A DNA stretch of 64,000 bases from Buxus sempervirens (taxonomy: Eukaryota; Streptophyta; Magnoliopsida; Buxales; Buxaceae), in assembly GCA_947561395.2 (NCBI GenBank), contig OX387184.1:39980766-40044765 (forward strand), in the 5' to 3' direction. Shown here one piece after another: positions 1-12,030 of the stretch. Numbering within the stretch: position 1 is the first letter of the stretch; the number at the start of each line of letters is the position of its first letter. The notes beneath the pieces were generated by a model that saw only the letters and a list, made by a program, of their open reading frames with translations, made no database searches and was not told the origin of the DNA. A program made the translations under genes and the position numbers.

Positions 1-3000
1 TTTGGTGTTTATTAGAGCGGAAATGGATGGGAGATTTAATGGCATAAAGTTACGGCGTGGAGGTATGACTATTACTCATCTCATGTATGCCGATGATGTC
101 AATATTTACGGATTCACTTTTGAATGTGAAGCTCATTCCATTGTAAGAGTTTTTTTATAGATACTGTATGGAGTCTGGACAAGAGATAAATGGTACAAAG
201 TCTTCCTTACAGTTCAGCCGAAATACTTCAAGACAACAAAGAGGAATGATCAAGAGAATTTTCAATGTGGAGAGATCTAGTAACAAGAGAAATTATCTGG
301 GGTTTCCAAGTATGGTGTAACGCCCCGGACCCAGGTCAGTGCAAATCGGCACCCAACCTACTGTAACAACCCAAGTCTGGTTCAACAACCAAACTCGAGG
401 TGTTACCACGAAGCTGGGGTCAGATACAAACTAAGATTCACAATAATTTGAAAAACTAATTAATTATATCAGAGTTATGGTGGAAAATAAAACAATTCTT
501 TATTTAATTTAATTTATTCAGTTTACAATAAAGTTTATCTAATCAACATGTGATATTAATACCATTTACAATTCTACCTATCAAATTAAAACCCCATCTT
601 TGCGATCTCTCCAAGCAACCTGAAAAATAGGGGAAAACGGAGTGAGATTTACATCTCAGCAAGTAGCAGGTGCATGCAATTAGAAACAGTCCAATGTAAG
701 CAAATAGTCATGAGGTATGCAATTAATCCACGATTAAGCGGTGAATTCAAGTTATCGATAGCAATTCCAAATAAAGCGATAAAACAGATAATCATGTATA
801 AATACCAACAATTAGATGTTATCGAGGTAAAACCGATGAAGGCGATAAAACACGTGCCATTGCAGGACTCACAAAGATGATAAGTATTTGAGATGACACT
901 CGACTAAATGCTATACCACCGTGCGGCTTAGAGGCAGTGCTACTTAATGATACTCAAGCCCCATGCAGCGCAGCTTAGACAAGAGCCGTAGTCACCGACT
1001 TATTGCGCACGAACTCAACAGAGTTGGCATGTACCATCAGCATGCAGAACCAGAATCAATACATGGAGGTGACCGCTTATCCACATGTACAGGGAATCAC
1101 CAGCGGCTCACCGGGGTGTCCCACCAGATATAGGACCTTCTCAGAGCAAACTAACTTGCAAGGGAAGCGCGCTCGCACATAGGAGTAACTCAACCCAAAC
1201 TAAATACCACTTAGCTAACCAGCCAAAACTATGGATCCATATACAGCTAAGCCCACTGACACAAACCACGATGAAACCACATACGGGAGGACACGCTACT
1301 GTAGGAGACATACACACTTTTACCTGTAAAGGATTACACATCTCTACATAGAGGATTACCCATCTCTGCCGTAAAAGCTAGTATCAACTTAACCACAGAA
1401 GCCGTATCACTCAATCATAAAATAAAAGCGAATAACATCATACCACATACCAATCCATACTAAAGTATTCAATTCCAAGAGAAAACCATGATTCAATCCT
1501 TAAAAATCCAAATAAAGCCTTTTTCAGAATAACATATGCAATTTCCCAATTATATTCGAAATAAAACTCATGTATCATAAATCCGATAAAATATGAGTTT
1601 TTGCAATTCCGGAAACCAATATTCATGTTTAAAGTACAAACCAGAGGTAATTCAAGTCTTGCTTAGAGTTTTCCTTATTAATCCCTTTATTAGAATCCAA
1701 TTTCCCATCTTAACACCTAAGATAGTTTCTGTTTAAATTTTTTGTATTTTTATTCTCCAGCATATCCTACAGACCTAAAATAAAGTTTAAGAGATGTTTT
1801 TACCCTATAAATTCAAGTAGTATTATTTCTATCAATATCCCATACCATTTGCTCCTTTTATGCACAAACCTTTCATTATAACCTTCAATTAATTGGTTAA
1901 TTTTATAAATTTTTATACCTTAATTAGGTCTTTATAAAGATGCTAGTTTGCTTAACTAATCAGAAAATTTATTGGATATTTATTCGTATTACAAAATCCC
2001 AAAAATCTACAAATTCTGCATAGAGCGCTTACCTCTACAGGGTTAGGTGGTCCTAGGCGCTCGTGCAAATTTTAACAGAAATTTCCAGATTTACAAAATT
2101 CGGATTTTTAGGTTTTTGCTATATGTTTCCTTGGCTTAAATTAATCTACTATCATTCTAAAACATACCAAAAGCCCTCTAGACTAATTCTCATCAATTAA
2201 ATACCATCCTACAATTATTTGCATAATCAAATCAAGTTTTCTTCTTTACTTTAACAAATCCTTCAAGAATGCCAATCATTAAAATATAAACACTTTGATT
2301 CCATGTAAATACAGTTCCGACTAATTCATTAAATCCATATTAAATCACAGAAAACGAAATCATGCAGGTCCTTTAGTTTTCCAATGGTTACTATTTGCCT
2401 TATACGCTAAAATTCATCTTCCTTTGGAGTTTCTAATTCTGGACCTGACTGTTTCTCTCAAACGCACCAAGTTATAGTTCTTTAATTCAAATCTCCACCG
2501 TTCACATTGTAGTTCCATCAGTCATGAACAAAACCTCCAAATTTGAAGGCGATCCACCGTATAGATTTTTCCCGATCACGATTTGATGATGGCTGGTCAG
2601 ACAGCTCCATTAGCAGCCTTCTTCCTTTCTCTCCCTCTTTTCTCTCAATATAAAACCCACGAAAATCCTCTCTTGTCTCACCTTAATCTCCTATTTATAT
2701 TAGGCTTTAGAAGTCCTAAACCAACCCTAATAGGTTCCTTTAATTTGGGCTAACCCAACCAAGGTCTAATTAAAGTCTAACTCATTCTAATTAATTCCTA
2801 CTTTTTCTCCACCTTCTATTTTTCTACTAAAACATTATTAATTAAATCTCTTATCATCTAAACTCCTACTTACATCCTATTTTCGTGCATAATAATTAAT
2901 TAAACCTTAATATCACCTAAAACCTTTTTATGTTACTTTTTCTCCAAATTAAGACTTGAAAGCTCCTAATTACCCTTTTTCCACATTTGGGTTTTTATTA

Positions 3001-5150
3001 ATTCATTTTAATTTCTAACTTGTCTAAGTAAATTATTTTCTTCTATTCTCTAGTCCCAATTATTATTTAATGATTTATTTATTAATTACCCTTTTCTAAA
3101 AATTACCAAAATACCCTTTTTACCCTTTTAGGCTAATTTTTCTTAAAATTCTTTCTTTATTTACAACTTATTACTTATTCGAATTCCTTATCTTCTAAAT
3201 CTTCACTTTTTATTTTAACTAGGACTTAACTCATATTTTCTTTTATTTATTAATTATTTATTTATTATGTGAAAATTTGGGATTTTACATATGGACCGGA
3301 AACCAAGAGTCAAAGATTGTGACAGTTTAACTACAAGAATGAGTGAGAGACTTGTTGGCTGGAAAACCAAGCTACTATCACAAATGGGTCGATTGGTCCT
3401 CATTCAATCGGTATTGAATGCTCAACCCATCCACTACATGAATTTCTTTATGCTTCCTAGAGCAGTGACAGAAAAAATTGATCAATTAGCTAGATCCTTC
3501 CTATGGAGAAAGAGCCCAGATAAAAAAAGTTTTCATTCGATATGCGGAAAATATTTCCCTTCCATGGAGTAATGGGGGAATGAATATAAAGAGAGCAAAG
3601 GTGATGAATAAGGCCCTGATGTTGAAAGCAACATGGCATTTGGAAACAAACCACAGAGGATATTGGGTACAAGTAATGAAAGATACATATTTCCCAGATA
3701 CAAGCTTCTTGAATGCTCATTGCATAGCTAAGCATTCTTTTGGATGGAAACAAATGCAAAATCTCAAGAATTGGATCAAGAAAGAGAGTGTCTGGACTAT
3801 CGTTAATGGTAGGGATATTAATATCCTTGAGGACACATAGGTTCACGCTTCCTCGGATTGTCTGCAAATACAGAAGAATCAGAATGCTTTCCAATTGTCT
3901 ACAGTGAACCAACTGTTTATCCAAGATACAAATAGATGGAATTTGGACCTGCTCAATAAATTTTGGGAACCAGCGACAGTAAGAAAAATCTTGGCTACGT
4001 CCATTGATCCCAATGGAAGCAAAGATATAAGAAATTGGTCTGGCACAGCTAAAGGTATATTCTCTGTATCATCAGCCTATAGATGTCTACTTGGGGTTAA
4101 CTCTGAATTGAAAGACCCCGTGTGGCTTAAATGCTGGCATTTGAAGGTTTCAAATAGAGTGAAGCTGTTTTGTGGAAATGTTTATCAAATGAGGTCCCTA
4201 CAGCTGATCTCGTCAATTGCAGAATAGGTAATGTTGATCCTTATTGTCATTTCTGTAAAAACAGTAAGGAAACTGTTGAGCATCTCTTGTTGCAGTGTCC
4301 CTTCTCACGTTCAGTGTAGTTTAAAGAAATTAGGGGCTCGCAAAGCTAGGGGCAGCAAAAGTTCTTTCATCAATTGGTTCTCTCAGGTAATGAAGCTTGT
4401 AGGTCCAAGAGCTGAATATAATTGAGATGTCTTCTTATCACAGGTGGCAAATGTGACTTGGGCTATTTGGAGGGAAAGAAATGAGGTACTGTTTAAGAAT
4501 TCATCTCCATCGATTGAGCGTATGTGCAAGTATATGTAGGTTCTACAAAGGGATTCAAATCAACTTGAGGAGGTTATAGGGAAGGGAAGATTGCAGAGTC
4601 ATCAGGTAGATATAGTTTGGAAAAAGCTGAGTTCACTGTTTATCAAGATTAATTTCGATGGAGCATTCAAATGCTCAGTTCTCAAGGCTGCTGCTGGAGG
4701 AGTTGCAAGAGATAGTAATGGAAGGCACCTTGCATCCTTTATGACTGTTCTGGAAGCCAACTCTAGTTTACAGGCTGAGGCTAGCGCAGCTTTGGACGCA
4801 ATTCTACTCGGAGTGGTGCTAAGATCTACTCATGTTATTGAAGGAGACTCAAAGACTAGAATTGACTTTCTCTCTAATCCTTCTGCTGTGTTTCCATGGT
4901 CAATCAAAGCTATAATAAATAGGATAAAAGTCCTCTGTAACAAGTTTCAGTGTACCTCCTTCTCTCATGTCTATAGGAAAGGTAACCAAGTGGTGAACCA
5001 TATGGCTAACCGGGCTTTAGACAAGTTTTCATGTCTCTAGTGGTCTTCTTCTGGTATTTCTAGTCTTGTCTTTGATGAGGCTAGAGAAGTTTCTCACATT
5101 GGCGTGGTTCATTAATAAAATTCGGAGTTACTTTAAAAAAAGAAAAAAAG
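1..5150 (+). mobile_element. L1-type LINE, 5' end outside the window, split by an LTR
   Basis: This is the 3' half of a plant non-LTR retrotransposon. The reverse transcriptase catalytic motif YADD is read at 86-97, and the motif YLGFPSM lies just before the LTR insertion at 316. After the LTR (from 3290) the same protein resumes with the RT thumb region (LTTRMSERLVGWKTKLLS, 3318-3371). A zinc-knuckle-like zf-RVT region follows (about 4030-4320), then a plant RNase H domain (about 4620-5037) with INFDGA, QAEASA and IEGDSK carrying the expected acidic residues. A poly(A)-like tail lies at 5135-5149. Coding frames shift once near 3540-3580 and there are further in-frame stops, so it is a dead copy. 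It ends only about 320 bp before the GEX3 start codon. Assignment to plant L1 rests on the YADD, zf-RVT and RNase H order. Confidence 0.9.
316..3289 (+). mobile_element. Solo LTR, family A (A0), inserted in the LINE
   Basis: A 2974-bp solo LTR. It begins TGTAACGCCCCGGACC and ends GGGATTTTACA, and is flanked by a perfect 5-bp target-site duplication TATGG (311-315 and 3290-3294). Removing it restores the LINE reading across the site, so it went in after the LINE. No internal region is present. Parts seen: a second LTR-start-like motif near 363, a block shared by all family A copies (about 620-1200), a GC-rich GCGCT/AGCGC island (about 2020-2065) and an AT-rich 3' third. Long TG...CA LTRs with 5-bp duplications suggest Ty3/Gypsy, perhaps Tekay/Del-like. 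It closely resembles the copy at 61820. Confidence 0.85.
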
Positions 5151-5469
5151 ATTCTGAATTCCACGAGTGCCGACAGCGTGCCACCCGGAATTTGACGGAA
5201 TCGACGGCACGCATGATTTCTCCTTCGTTTGGACTTTGGAGCGGCATACCGCCAGTTCTGCTCGAAAATAGGGGGTTTAAAAACCCAACGAAACGGCAAA
5301 TACTGGCGGAAACAAAAGCATAAAACATCGAAACTTGGGATCGTGCCGGCCGAAATGGAAGCAGTTGAAATTGAAAATAACTGCTTCGAAACTGCTTGCT
5401 TGTAAGAGCGAAAAAGTATAGAAATATGTCCAATTTGGACTTAACGCCTCGATCTCTGAGGTTTTCTCG
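5151..5469. promoter_or_regulatory. GEX3 upstream region and leader
   Basis: About 320 bp separate the LINE tail from the GEX3 start codon. The stretch is more GC-rich than its surroundings and has no open frame of interest. It must hold the core promoter and 5' leader unless the LINE supplies part of them. I see no convincing TATA box. The role is inferred from position. Confidence 0.4.
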
Positions 5470-5579
5470 ATGCCAATTCAATTGCTCTTCACCCTCCACC
5501 TCCTGCTTCCGGTGACTGTCGCAATTTCTCAGTCGCTGGAATCCCAGAAATTTTCAGCCACTCAGCGTTCACTTGCTGG

Positions 5580-5614
<35 letters not shown>

Positions 5615-8600
5615 GATCGATTGGATAATATAATTGAATTAAGGTACAAGCCAATCAACGTGAGGTTCATTATCAGAATCTATGTTTTTGGTTTTTTACA
5701 ATTTGAATGGGGACGAAAGTGATTGATTTAGTGAAGTTTAAGTAACATGAGGATCGGCTTCCCAGTCTCTTCTCTTAACAAGTCCTCTTGTTTTGTTTAA
5801 CTTGAGACTCACTGTAGAAACCTTGGTGAAACCCCACTTGAATTAAGATGGAACCAATAACCATTCGGAATGAAGTTCATAATGAGGATCTCTGTTTTTT
5901 GGTTTTCACACATTGAATGGAGAGTCAAGTGATTCGTATGGTGAAATTCAGTTCATCTGAGAATTGGGTTCCCATAGCCTCTTCTCTTGACAACTTCTCT
6001 TGTTTTGTTTTGTTAGCTTGAGACTGTTTGGAGAAACTTTGGTGAAACCCAGTTGGATTCAAAAGCAAGAAATTCAACTCATTAGTAGAATCTCTGTTTT
6101 TATCTTCACACTTTTGGACGTTGTTGTTGGATGTTGGTATTAAAGTTGCCTTTTGCGTCTTAATGCATGAATGCCTCTGTGTGTGGGAAAAAGCTAATGA
6201 CTGTCCCGTTTTGTTTCAGCACAAGAACCTCTTAGAAGAACGGCTCATAAGCTTTCAAAACCTCTTATTGGAGACGATAGAAGGATTTATACTTGTTCTG
6301 AAAGGAATCTGTTTGCATTTGAAAGCAATGGTTCCATTGCTTGGATGATCCCTCTCAATTATACATGCCAAGTTGATATGGCTCCTGTTTGTGATGATAG
6401 AGGGATGGTAAGAGGTCTTACTTCATTGATATTGAAAGTAGAAATCTGCTTCTGTACATGCAAGCTTCTTTGGTTGAGGATTCTTATAAACAAATGTTGT
6501 AGATATATTTGATTGCAGAGAACAGAGTGATCAAAATCAATCCTTCAAACATTGGAACATCTAAATCTGTAGCAGAGATTTTCTTTGGTCCGGAATCAGC
6601 CACAGGAGGATCGGGTGAAATTATTGGGATCTCAATAAGCACTTTGAGCTCATGTTTGTTTATCAATGTCAAGAATCGGGGACTCTTTGCGTACATGTTG
6701 CGTGGGCAACTTCTATGGAGTGCTGGACCTGTGCTTTATCGATTTGGCTATCGTCAAGGTTGTAGGAAAAACAACACAGACTGTTATTTTTCTTCAGCTC
6801 CTGTCATCGATCAATGTGAAGCTAGTATTTATGTAAGGCCCTCTCATCCATAGTTTCTATTCTTCTATTTGGTTTGGTATATATGAGTTATCTTCATTTA
6901 TGGCCAATTCTTTTTATAACTAATAGAAAGAACAATCTCTTGACATTTTCAATTTCCAGGTCTCTACAAAATTAAACAATGTCAAGATCTCCCCCAAGAA
7001 CAATATCTTTATATTTCCAAGCCTGAGGCTTACTTAAACTCATGTCAAGATTTCCCTCAATTTCTTGTTCTTTTGGTTTTAGCTTTTCTGTACATTTTCA
7101 ATTTCAAAGTCTATGCAAAATTAAGGTGCTTACACTGTCAACCAAATTGACCCACTTTGATCCAACAATTGAACTGCCACCCTTTTATGCTACTTGAGAT
7201 ATTGGTTTGAAGCTTGTAGTTTTATGATTAAAAAGCATCTGAAATTTATTTTTTAAGGCTGTAACTTTATGCCTCTGATAGTAGGTTTTATCCTTTTGGC
7301 TATTTATTTTAGTCTTGACCTGTAAATACCCACCTTTTCTGCAGATCTCAAATACTGAAGGAGAGCTCTATTCATTATCTATTCGAAGTCCTCAATTCAA
7401 ATGGATCCAGGATTTCAGTGTGTTTGACAAGGAGCTACTTATCACTCCTGGAAACAATGGACGATTATATGTTACTATACCAGTAAGGGATCTTGTGTTT
7501 GCTCTAGATGTCTCTACAGGAAATGTTCTGTGGCAAAACAGCATTGGCCCGTTAAGCAAAACAGACTGCACACCTGTTGTTGATTCTAATGGTAAACAGA
7601 TGCCTAACCCGCCACCCCCACCACCTTACAACCACCATTACCACCCCACCACCCCCACCATCTCACCACCACCATCACCACCATCACACCACCATCCCCC
7701 CATTACCACCACCCCACCCACCTAACATCTTATGAAAATGTATTTTTCTTTTCTTCCTATTATCATCTCATTCAAACACCGGAAAAGAAAATAAAATCAC
7801 TATTTTCTTTTCTTTTCAATTCTTTTTGAGATTTCTTTTCTTTTCTTTCAAAATGCAAGGCTCCAAACACGTCCTTTTGGTTCAGACATAAAGTTAACTT
7901 GTGTTCCTTGGGTACTTCAAGTCCCTGATTAGACTTCCATTAATTGACTGATATAACAGGTTGGTTATTTGTTGGTTCGCTGGATGGTTTCATGTATTCA
8001 TTTTCGCCGACTGGAATTCTGAAGAAGCTCCCAACAGTAGCTAAATTGGATTCAGTGATTCAAGTTAGTCCACTTATTGATTGTTCAGGATATGCAGTTT
8101 ACATTTCTCACACTGAGATGGAGGGAAAGATAAGCCACACAATTGGCAAATACACTTGTATCTCAGCAATGAAACCTGTTCGTATGGTGTTTACATTGCT
8201 GGTTCCAGCTACAGGTGTCATCTATTGGACATCAAACTATCCTGGTAATTATAATTTTCTTCAATAAAGTTTCAATGTCCAAATTTGATATGATGGAAGT
8301 CATCTTTCTTTGAGATTCCATTCTGTTTGTACACATGTTTGTCACTTTCAGAGGGTTGGTGCAGATAAATTCTCTTTTTTGTCTGAGAGTGATCTTCATC
8401 AATTTATATTGGATGAGAGAATCCTTCTTGCCTTTTTCACTGCAGCAAGTGAGACTCTTGATGAACTCTCTACTTCTTACATCTTTCTTATGATATCTAT
8501 GGATTTACCATCTAATAATATTTTGAAACTTGCACATTTTATTACTACTAATAGGAATTGTCTTAAAAACAAATTGTTTGTGTATTTCATATTTTTCTGA

Positions 8601-10337
8601 CTAATTTGTGGCTTGTAATGCTTTGATCACCATTTTGGTGCATATACGCCAAATTATCTATGAATTGAATCTTCTATATTACATGGGGGCTTAAAAATAG
8701 ACCAGTTGATGCACATTCATTTGGTCTTCATGGTATATACATGACTTGTATAGATAACCTGTCATAGTTTTGGTGCATATAAGTCAAATTGTGTATGAGG
8801 GGTACTTCCGTAATTTTGGGTATCTCTTTTATGAAGCCCAAACTTAGGGTTTTCTGGTTGTACTGGAGATTATTCAGTTTTAGGACAGGTGAGGTTTGTG
8901 TATTCAATACCCTTATTTTCACAGATTAAGTAAAGGAACCCCATCATATGTGGACATAGGCATCTTTGCCGAGCCACACAAATCGCTTGTCTTTGTTTAC
9001 TTTGATTTCCTACTTTGTTTTTGATGTTATTTCTCAACACTTCAGATCACTATGTGCTTAGAGCATTACAAAAATTGTTCTTCAAAAGCCCATTTCTGGA
9101 TATCGAAAAGGAAATCATTGCTGCAATCACACTAGAAAAAATATTTTTATACTATTTTGTTCCTTTGTCACTTTTAAGTTCAAGCAACACAATGAAGAGC
9201 ACAATTATGTGAACTTGTTTCCTTTGATGCAGATATAGGTAATCCACTGCAATGCCATACAACAGGTAAGTAAAATAAGATTAGGATAAAATAAAACTGC
9301 CTTTTGATATTCTTAGATCCCAGTTTAATTATATGTCACCAGGTCAGAAGCTTGCTTCTAGCTGCTCACAAGCAAGACCCAAGCATCTCAGCATCTATAC
9401 AGGTAAACCGTATCTTTATTTAAATGATCGAATGAAAAGCATGTCTTAGACTCATGAAATACCATTACTTCTCTTCTTTTCTCAGGCAATGGAAAGACAA
9501 TACTGTTGTTCCTCCTATTTGAATCTGTAGTTCTTATATTACTTGCTAGTTTTGTAAGATTCTGCTATATATTTTGGAGGAAGAAGAAGCTGCTAGGTCA
9601 AGACCTTGGACAGTTCCTAGAAACAAGGGTGAGAAATCTCAATGTTTTTTGAAATTGTTTCATGCATTCTGATTCAATGTCTCACCTTTTTCGAACTTCA
9701 GCGTTCTCTCCATCACAGAAAAAAGTTATTCAATAGAACAATTACAGAACTCGAGCAGAAGGTAGCAGAGGGGGAAGTGGTAAATGGCGCGCTTGAAAGA
9801 CTTGGAGATATGGTTAAAGAGAGAGAAAGCATAGTGAGTAAGCTTGCAACAACCTACAGTTTTGGTAGGGATGCAACAGGGTCTCAATCAACGTCTGTTC
9901 TTCCAGTTTATGATTCAAGAACAAAGAGCTTCTCTTTTCAAGGAAATAAAAATGAGAGTGTTACAATCTTTCACACACTAAGTGAGACTTCTTCAATAGA
10001 AAGTAGCAGCAGCAACACTAGGGGAAGCAACAGCAGCAGCCAAAGAGAGGATAACAGGTATTTCAATGAAAACATTGAGTCCATGCACAGGCAGAAGGGA
10101 CATCTAGAAATTGGGACATCTAGTAATGTTGGGATGTGCCAAGAAGCATTCTGTGAGAGTCCATTGGGGACAATTTCAGCATCAAAAGGGTTTACAAGCC
10201 CACTGTATATAGAGCAAGATGTTGATGAGGTTAGAGAAGTGAAGTCACATGGCAAGGATAAGGTGATAGAGCCTGTGAAGCATAAGGATAATAGGAGTGC
10301 ATGGTTAAAGAGAAGGGCAAGATCTTCAACTAACTAG
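5470..10337 (+). CDS. GEX3: GAMETE EXPRESSED 3 (PQQ-type beta-propeller membrane protein)
   Basis: Ten exons give 704 residues without an internal stop: 5470-5578, 6220-6407, 6503-6832, 7345-7591, 7960-8244, 8365-8448, 9233-9265, 9343-9402, 9486-9628, 9702-10337. All introns are GT-AG and phases agree. Residues 1-20 form a signal peptide (MPIQLLFTLHLLLPVTVA). The ectodomain (about 37-440) has PQQ-propeller repeats such as RIYTCSERNLFAFESNGSIAW, LYVTIPVRDLVFALDVSTG and WLFVGSLDGFMYSFSPTG. A single transmembrane helix lies at about 450-475, followed by KKK. The cytosolic tail has a coiled-coil-like segment (about 502-547) and a Ser-rich stretch. Arabidopsis GEX3 is known to be a plasma-membrane protein of pollen and egg that affects pollen-tube guidance and early embryogenesis. 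The ATG is chosen because it opens the signal peptide and leads in phase into exon 2. The family is usually about 640 residues, so the tail is somewhat long. Orthology is by recognition, not by a search. Confidence 0.92.
5582..5612. repeat. (CT)n microsatellite in GEX3 intron 1
   Basis: About 15 CT units directly follow the first donor site. Pyrimidine-rich tracts at this position are common near plant 5' ends. No function is claimed. Confidence 0.9.
5642..6116 (+). repeat. Imperfect tandem duplication in GEX3 intron 1
   Basis: Two diverged copies of a roughly 200-bp unit (about 5642-5840 and 5863-6056) and a start of a third (6063-6116) follow each other. Shared landmarks are the runs around TCTGTTTTTGG, CTCTTCTCTT, CTCTTGTTTTGTTT, CTTGAGACT and TTGGTGAAACCC. 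It fills most of intron 1 and resembles no known element. Confidence 0.75.
7605..7722 (+). repeat. CCACCA-type simple repeat in GEX3 intron 4
   Basis: A purine-poor stretch of CCACCA/CCACCC units just after the exon 4 donor. Reading on from exon 4 would encode Pro/His-rich residues and then a stop, so this is intron, not protein. Confidence 0.85.
7730..7880 (-). repeat. MITE-like insertion in GEX3 intron 4
   Basis: A TTTTCTTTTC-rich segment ending in AGGCTCCAAACACG. The reverse complement (CGTGTTTGGAGCCTTG followed by AAAAGAAAAG runs) matches the segment at about 22230-22330. Two dispersed copies with the same end suggest a small non-autonomous DNA element. Exact ends and family are not determined. 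Confidence 0.4.
8449..9232. other. GEX3 intron 6, no feature recognised
   Basis: A 784-bp intron. A short motif (TTTTGGTGCATATA) occurs twice, near 8632 and 8769, in an AT-rich setting. No transposon ends and no conserved coding sequence are seen. Confidence 0.6.
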
Positions 10338-10654
10338 AATAGTAGCTACCATATCCTATTTGTTAATTTGCCTTGGTAGACTTGAGTTTTCCATGATTAA
10401 TTATGTAAAAACACTTGAATTTATTGTCTAAAGAAGCTTGTTTTCTGATTATATTTAGACTTATAGAATCCATGAACAACAAAGATGCTTGTCCATGTTG
10501 ACTATAAAGACAAAAAAGCAGTCCAAAAATGGTCTTCTAAGTTAACCAATTAATTACTTGGCTAGTTTTGGAGATTATATTTACCAAATGGCTGCTGATT
10601 TGATGCCTATGTTCATCTGGTTAATGTGAGAATATGCGTATTTAAGGGTCTAGG
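10338..10654. other. GEX3 3' flank
   Basis: AT-rich sequence after the stop codon that should hold the GEX3 3' UTR. No canonical AATAAA signal close to the stop was seen, and plant polyadenylation signals are often weak. Nothing else is recognised. Confidence 0.5.
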
Positions 10655-10817
10655 CGAGTAAGAGGAAGACCTAAAAAGACATGGATGGAGTATATAAAAC
10701 AGGCTTACATAAACGTAAATTGACTTAAGATATGACTTTTGATAGAGCGTGATGGAGAGACAAGATTTGTATTGCTTTCCCCCCAATTTAGTGGGAACTG
10801 GCTTATGATGATGATGA
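10655..10817 (+). mobile_element. 3' end of an RTE-type LINE
   Basis: The frame from 10655 reads RVRGRPKKTWMEYIKQA and later FSGNWLMMMM, close to the C-terminal end of plant RTE reverse transcriptases (RGRPKKTW...). It finishes in a TGATGATGATG tail typical of RTE 3' ends. Two stops interrupt it and only the last 160 bp are present, so it is a 5'-truncated relic. Confidence 0.75.
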
Positions 10818-12030
10818 ATTCAAATCTCATAATCTTTAAAACAAAAATCTACTAACAGGTTCAACCAAGCCAAATCATATATCTTTCCCTTATGTTTGAT
10901 ATGGATATAAACCTGAAATGGTATAACACTGAGTGAATAAAACTCAATCAGATGGAGTTATTATACTCCACATGATAAAAATATAAAACTAAAATATAAT
11001 ACATGTATATTCTTAATAATAAAAATTTAACCATAGTAAATATAAAAATACATATGTATTCTTTATAACAAATGATCAAATATATTATTGCTGATATAGA
11101 TGTCAAATGAGTATCCACTTAACATTCTCTTGGGCATTTTTTGTTTATTCTAACCCAACACTTAATACCACTGTTTCTTTTTAAGGCTTGAACAAATGGT
11201 TTTTTAGATATTACTTTAGCCAGTTTAAATTAATAATCAGGATTCAAGAAATAAAAAAGGTCCTGCAAGGAGAATTCTAGCCTTCACTGAATCTTAAGAT
11301 GGGATCTACGCTAGACTTCTGCCATCCATTTACAAATATTCCTCCAAATAGATCATGATTGATGTTTTGAAGGTGTTGGCTAAGTTTCCAACATCACGGA
11401 GGATATAAATTATCTTAAGAAGATACTCGGTTTTCCTGATTCTTAACATTCTGACATTAGTCCTTGATTACATCATTCCCTTTACTTGTTTCAGTGTTTT
11501 GACAAGGCATTTTCAGAAGCAATGAAATCTCACTGGACACTAGGCATGCCAAAAAGTGTTCCTATCACCGTCCATCAGGGAAATTTCCGCCATTTGGCCA
11601 AAAAACCTGAACCAAACTACCAATGATGGAAGCTACAAATAGATTAGATTGTGTAAATGGTTATGCCAATGCACAACACCATGGTTTTTCTGATTACAAA
11701 ATGTGCTCTCAAATGCCAGTGAACATGATTCCTACAAAAGCATTTGGCTTGCAATTTTACATCTCTACATCAAATCTTAAATTTTTAAGTTTTTCAGCTC
11801 ATCATCATTCAAACCATGCACACAAGTGCAAAAGGAAATTCAATTTCAAAGAAGTTTATCAATGTCCTCAAAACACATTATGACATTTGAGTATTAAGTT
11901 CAAACATTCTGCAATATAGAATTCGCTCCCTATTTCGAAGATTTTGATTTTAGACTGCTTCCTTCTCATCCTCTCTTGAAAAATTCCAATGTGTGATTCC
12001 AGATGTTCAAATAACTTGGGACAAGTTCTC
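10818..12030. other. Intergenic between GEX3 and CMC2, nothing recognised
   Basis: AT-rich sequence that must contain the ends of both convergent transcripts. The open frame at 11623-11883 has no recognisable domain and no coding character. Confidence 0.5.

Noticed and set aside
1085-1351. 88-codon ORF in LTR A0
   Set aside because: Lies in the conserved LTR block, and the same place in the other copies is not open; no protein features.
8351-8364. Earlier acceptor for GEX3 exon 6
   Set aside because: Splicing at 8351 leads to an immediate stop. The acceptor at 8364 keeps phase and gives the expected FLSESDLHQFILDERILLAF sequence.
9642-9701. Upstream ATG extending the last GEX3 exon
   Set aside because: It lies in intron 9. 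A good acceptor (CTTCAG) at 9701 joins the frame of exon 9 exactly.
11623-11883. Small gene between GEX3 and CMC2
   Set aside because: No domain, no conserved motif and no splice or leader context.
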